Positions 63,801 through 64,000 of a stretch of DNA of 64,000 nt are shown one piece after another. The notes beneath the pieces are model-generated. The model made no database searches. It was not told the DNA's origin and saw only the letters and a list, made by a program, of their open reading frames with translations. Numbering within the stretch: the first letter of the stretch is position 1; every line of letters starts with the position of its first letter. The position numbers and the translations under genes are program-made. The DNA is from Muricea muricata. Lineage: Eukaryota > Cnidaria > Anthozoa > Malacalcyonacea > Plexauridae. Where the stretch lies: assembly GCA_963855995.1 (NCBI GenBank), contig OY979728.1:9942004-10006003 (forward strand). The letters run 5' to 3'.

Positions 63801-64000
63801 TTTCGGAATTTCCTTTTTACTATGTCATGTCATGTCATGTCATGTCATGTTATGTTTTTTTTAATTTTGGGCTGTTGAGTAAGCGTCAGCGAGCTTTGTC
63901 ATCAACTATGCATGTTTGACAGTAGTTTCACAGTAGTTTGAAGGATTGAGAACAACACAATATTCTTTATAGGCGCTGTCCAGGAAATCAAATCCACGAC
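51831..64000 (+). CDS. gene B: RRM-like x4, KH-like repeats, macro domain (PARP14-like; probably continues past the window)
   Basis: Exons: 51831-52014, 53957-54048, 54185-54434, 55035-55280, 55379-55618, 55716-56817 (with a 200-N gap), 59813-60277, 60631-60936, 61399-61620, 61778-62009, and probably 63973-64000+. The first five match gene A exon for exon. Exon 6 is longer and holds KH-like repeats (VDFRFDGSRVTLIGRKEDV, VHGVESSSGQLSILGMEGKI). Exons 8-10 encode a macro domain: VDVIVNTTNGNVDLNANPCG (ADP-ribose loop 1), ASTGPAKL, and SIAIPAIGTGNLRFP (loop 2). In PARP14 relatives macro domains read or remove ADP-ribose and often precede a PARP domain. Exon 10 either stops at 62013-62015 or uses GTTAGT as a donor; an acceptor at 63972 would continue the frame as GAVQEIKST, so more domains may follow. 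It is intracellular; an innate-immunity role is inference. Confidence 0.8.
52359..52502 (+). mobile_element. hAT-type MITE with perfect 8-bp TSD
   Basis: 144 bp, ends CAGGGTTGCCAG and CTGGCAACCCTG, flanked by CATATGAT on both sides (52351-52358 and 52503-52510). No coding capacity. An older inverted copy is at 13634-13777. It lies in gene B intron 1. Confidence 0.92.
52849..53053. repeat. direct duplication, ~70-bp units 132 bp apart, with GAGGAAGTAGGAGTA repeats between
   Basis: TCTAGAGGAATTTATTCAGT begins both copies (52849 and 52981), and the next 50 bases differ at only a few places. The stretch between is made of three copies of AGAGGAAGTAGGAGTA-type sequence. Confidence 0.8.
53307..53715. 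mobile_element. foldback element interrupted by a hAT MITE
   Basis: The arms 53307-53392 and 53619-53715 are reverse complements with about 85% identity by eye (shared AATTTTGTATACTTTT and its complement). The loop is occupied by the separate element at 53400-53605. Confidence 0.7.
53400..53605. mobile_element. hAT MITE (CAGTGGCGGATC ends) with 8-bp TSD
   Basis: 206 bp. CAGTGGCGGATCTAGTGTAA at the left is mirrored by TTACCCTGGATCCGCCACTG. The 8-bp duplication ACAATTAT is perfect on both sides (53392-53399 and 53606-53613). CAGTGGCGGATC is a typical hAT terminus. Confidence 0.9.
53882..53900. repeat. poly-C run of 19
   Basis: Nineteen consecutive C in a C-rich stretch 57 bases before the gene B exon 2. 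It is prone to length error in assembly. Confidence 0.8.
56501..56700. other. assembly gap of 200 N inside gene B exon 6
   Basis: The frame is open on both sides. With 200 bases the exon phase does not fit its next exon; a gap length divisible by 3 would. The round number therefore looks like a placeholder. Confidence 0.9.
57174..59215. mobile_element. 9-bp-TSD element with subterminal minisatellites, inserted in the LINE
   Basis: Ends GGCATGGTGGAAAAGACGGA and TCCGTCTTTTCCACCATGCC are perfect mirrors, flanked by TAAAATATG on both sides (57165-57173 and 59216-59224). Just inside lie arrays of the 15-bp unit GGAGTACGGAGTCAC (57187-57375 plus strand; 58546-58766 and 59100-59205 minus). A TGTAAAGTGTTTCCCCAGAC and CTTTTCCACTTTATGGGGGC motif occurs on both flanks. 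A third terminus-like copy ends at 58776, so a smaller relative may be nested. The 9-bp TSD suggests a Mutator-like or Merlin-like element. Confidence 0.8.
58221..58538 (-). pseudogene. transposon-borne fragment with a Cys motif
   Basis: About 100 residues inside the 9-bp-TSD element, with STCFGCGNPLK, PNDLVVVSKMPREWMF, NVYFHCATACI and LLPLHRDYIRMNLG. It resembles the C-terminal tail found in some cnidarian and mollusc transposon-like proteins (CxxCG, then W..., then NxYYHxxxxCI). It is incomplete at both ends and could be a captured or leftover exon of the element. Confidence 0.35.
60896..61232 (+). repeat. tandem duplication of the end of gene B exon 8 and its intron start
   Basis: AAAAGATAACCATAGTTGTC with the following GGAGATC, the donor GTATG and about 70 intron bases is present at 60896-61000 and again at 61123-61232. 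The second copy (KITIVVGDRAEQL) keeps the frame and the donor but has no clear acceptor. Confidence 0.75.
62028..62250. mobile_element. MITE with GACTGGACGCGATTTG ends
   Basis: CACACAGACTGGACGCGATT is mirrored by AATCGCGTCCGGTCTGTC, continuing through CAACGCGACGCG and TTTTCGATTTT. 223 bp, right after the gene B macro domain exon. Confidence 0.75.
62260..63123. mobile_element. non-autonomous Tc1-like element
   Basis: Ends CAGTACTGTGCAAAAGTTTT and its shorter mirror TTGCACAGTACTG are flanked by TA (62258-62259 and 63124-63125). CAGTACTGTGCAAAAGT is a classical Tc1-family terminus. 864 bp without a transposase. Confidence 0.85.
63165..63856. mobile_element. large foldback element with a CATGT microsatellite at its edge
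   Basis: Left arm 63165-63470 and right arm about 63605-63822 are reverse complements: AAATTCCGAAAAAAGACATC pairs with GATGTCTTTTTTCGGAATTT, and AAATTTTCGACTTTATTTC with its mirror. An ATGTC repeat follows at 63822-63851. It lies between the last two gene B exons. Confidence 0.75.

Overview
The window is nuclear DNA of an intron-rich, AT-rich metazoan. Small conserved eukaryotic genes (AK6, TIPIN, CCDC124, a LENG9-like gene, ATP5F1A, BORCS8) sit beside a secreted CUB/MAM protein and two large RRM-KH proteins of PARP14-like build. Introns are short to medium and full of foldback MITEs, hAT, Tc1/mariner and TTAA-targeting elements. This mix, with macro/RRM-KH families and Merlin/Kolobok-like elements, suggests a cnidarian, most likely an anthozoan. 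That placement is inference; no mitochondrial or rRNA marker is present.

Layout. 1-3546: a minus-strand type I membrane protein gene whose transmembrane/tail exons are present twice (2253-2842 and 8-594). The copies are separated by a telomere-like hexamer array and three tandem tRNA-like units. 5655-13270: a 14-exon plus-strand gene for a secreted CUB-MAM-CUB-MAM-CUB-CUB protein. 14942-28763: a compact housekeeping block with AK6 (+) converging on TIPIN (-), a small acidic protein (-) head-to-head with CCDC124 (+), then a LENG9-like gene (-) head-to-head with ATP5F1A (+). 29651-31961: BORCS8 (-), reconstructed from small exons and carrying a C-terminal zinc finger.

33270-46905 (gene A) and 51831-64000+ (gene B) are tandem paralogues in the same orientation. 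Both start with four RRM-like units and KH-like sequence encoded by matching exons. Gene A ends in a trypsin-like serine protease with an intact His/Asp/Ser set and an inserted four-cysteine knuckle. Gene B ends in a macro domain and probably continues past the window. This pair is the most interesting feature: one RNA-binding front end with two alternative effector ends, an arrangement reminiscent of immune or conflict proteins.

Mobile DNA is abundant. Gene A intron 1 holds a three-level nest of elements with readable target-site duplications. Between A and B lies an apparently intact TTAA-flanked transposon with a 581-codon transposase. A Tc1 relic, a LINE fragment with a 9-bp-TSD element inside it, and many MITEs fill the remaining introns. 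Exon boundaries given here were read by eye from splice signals; for all complete genes the reading phase closes across every junction.
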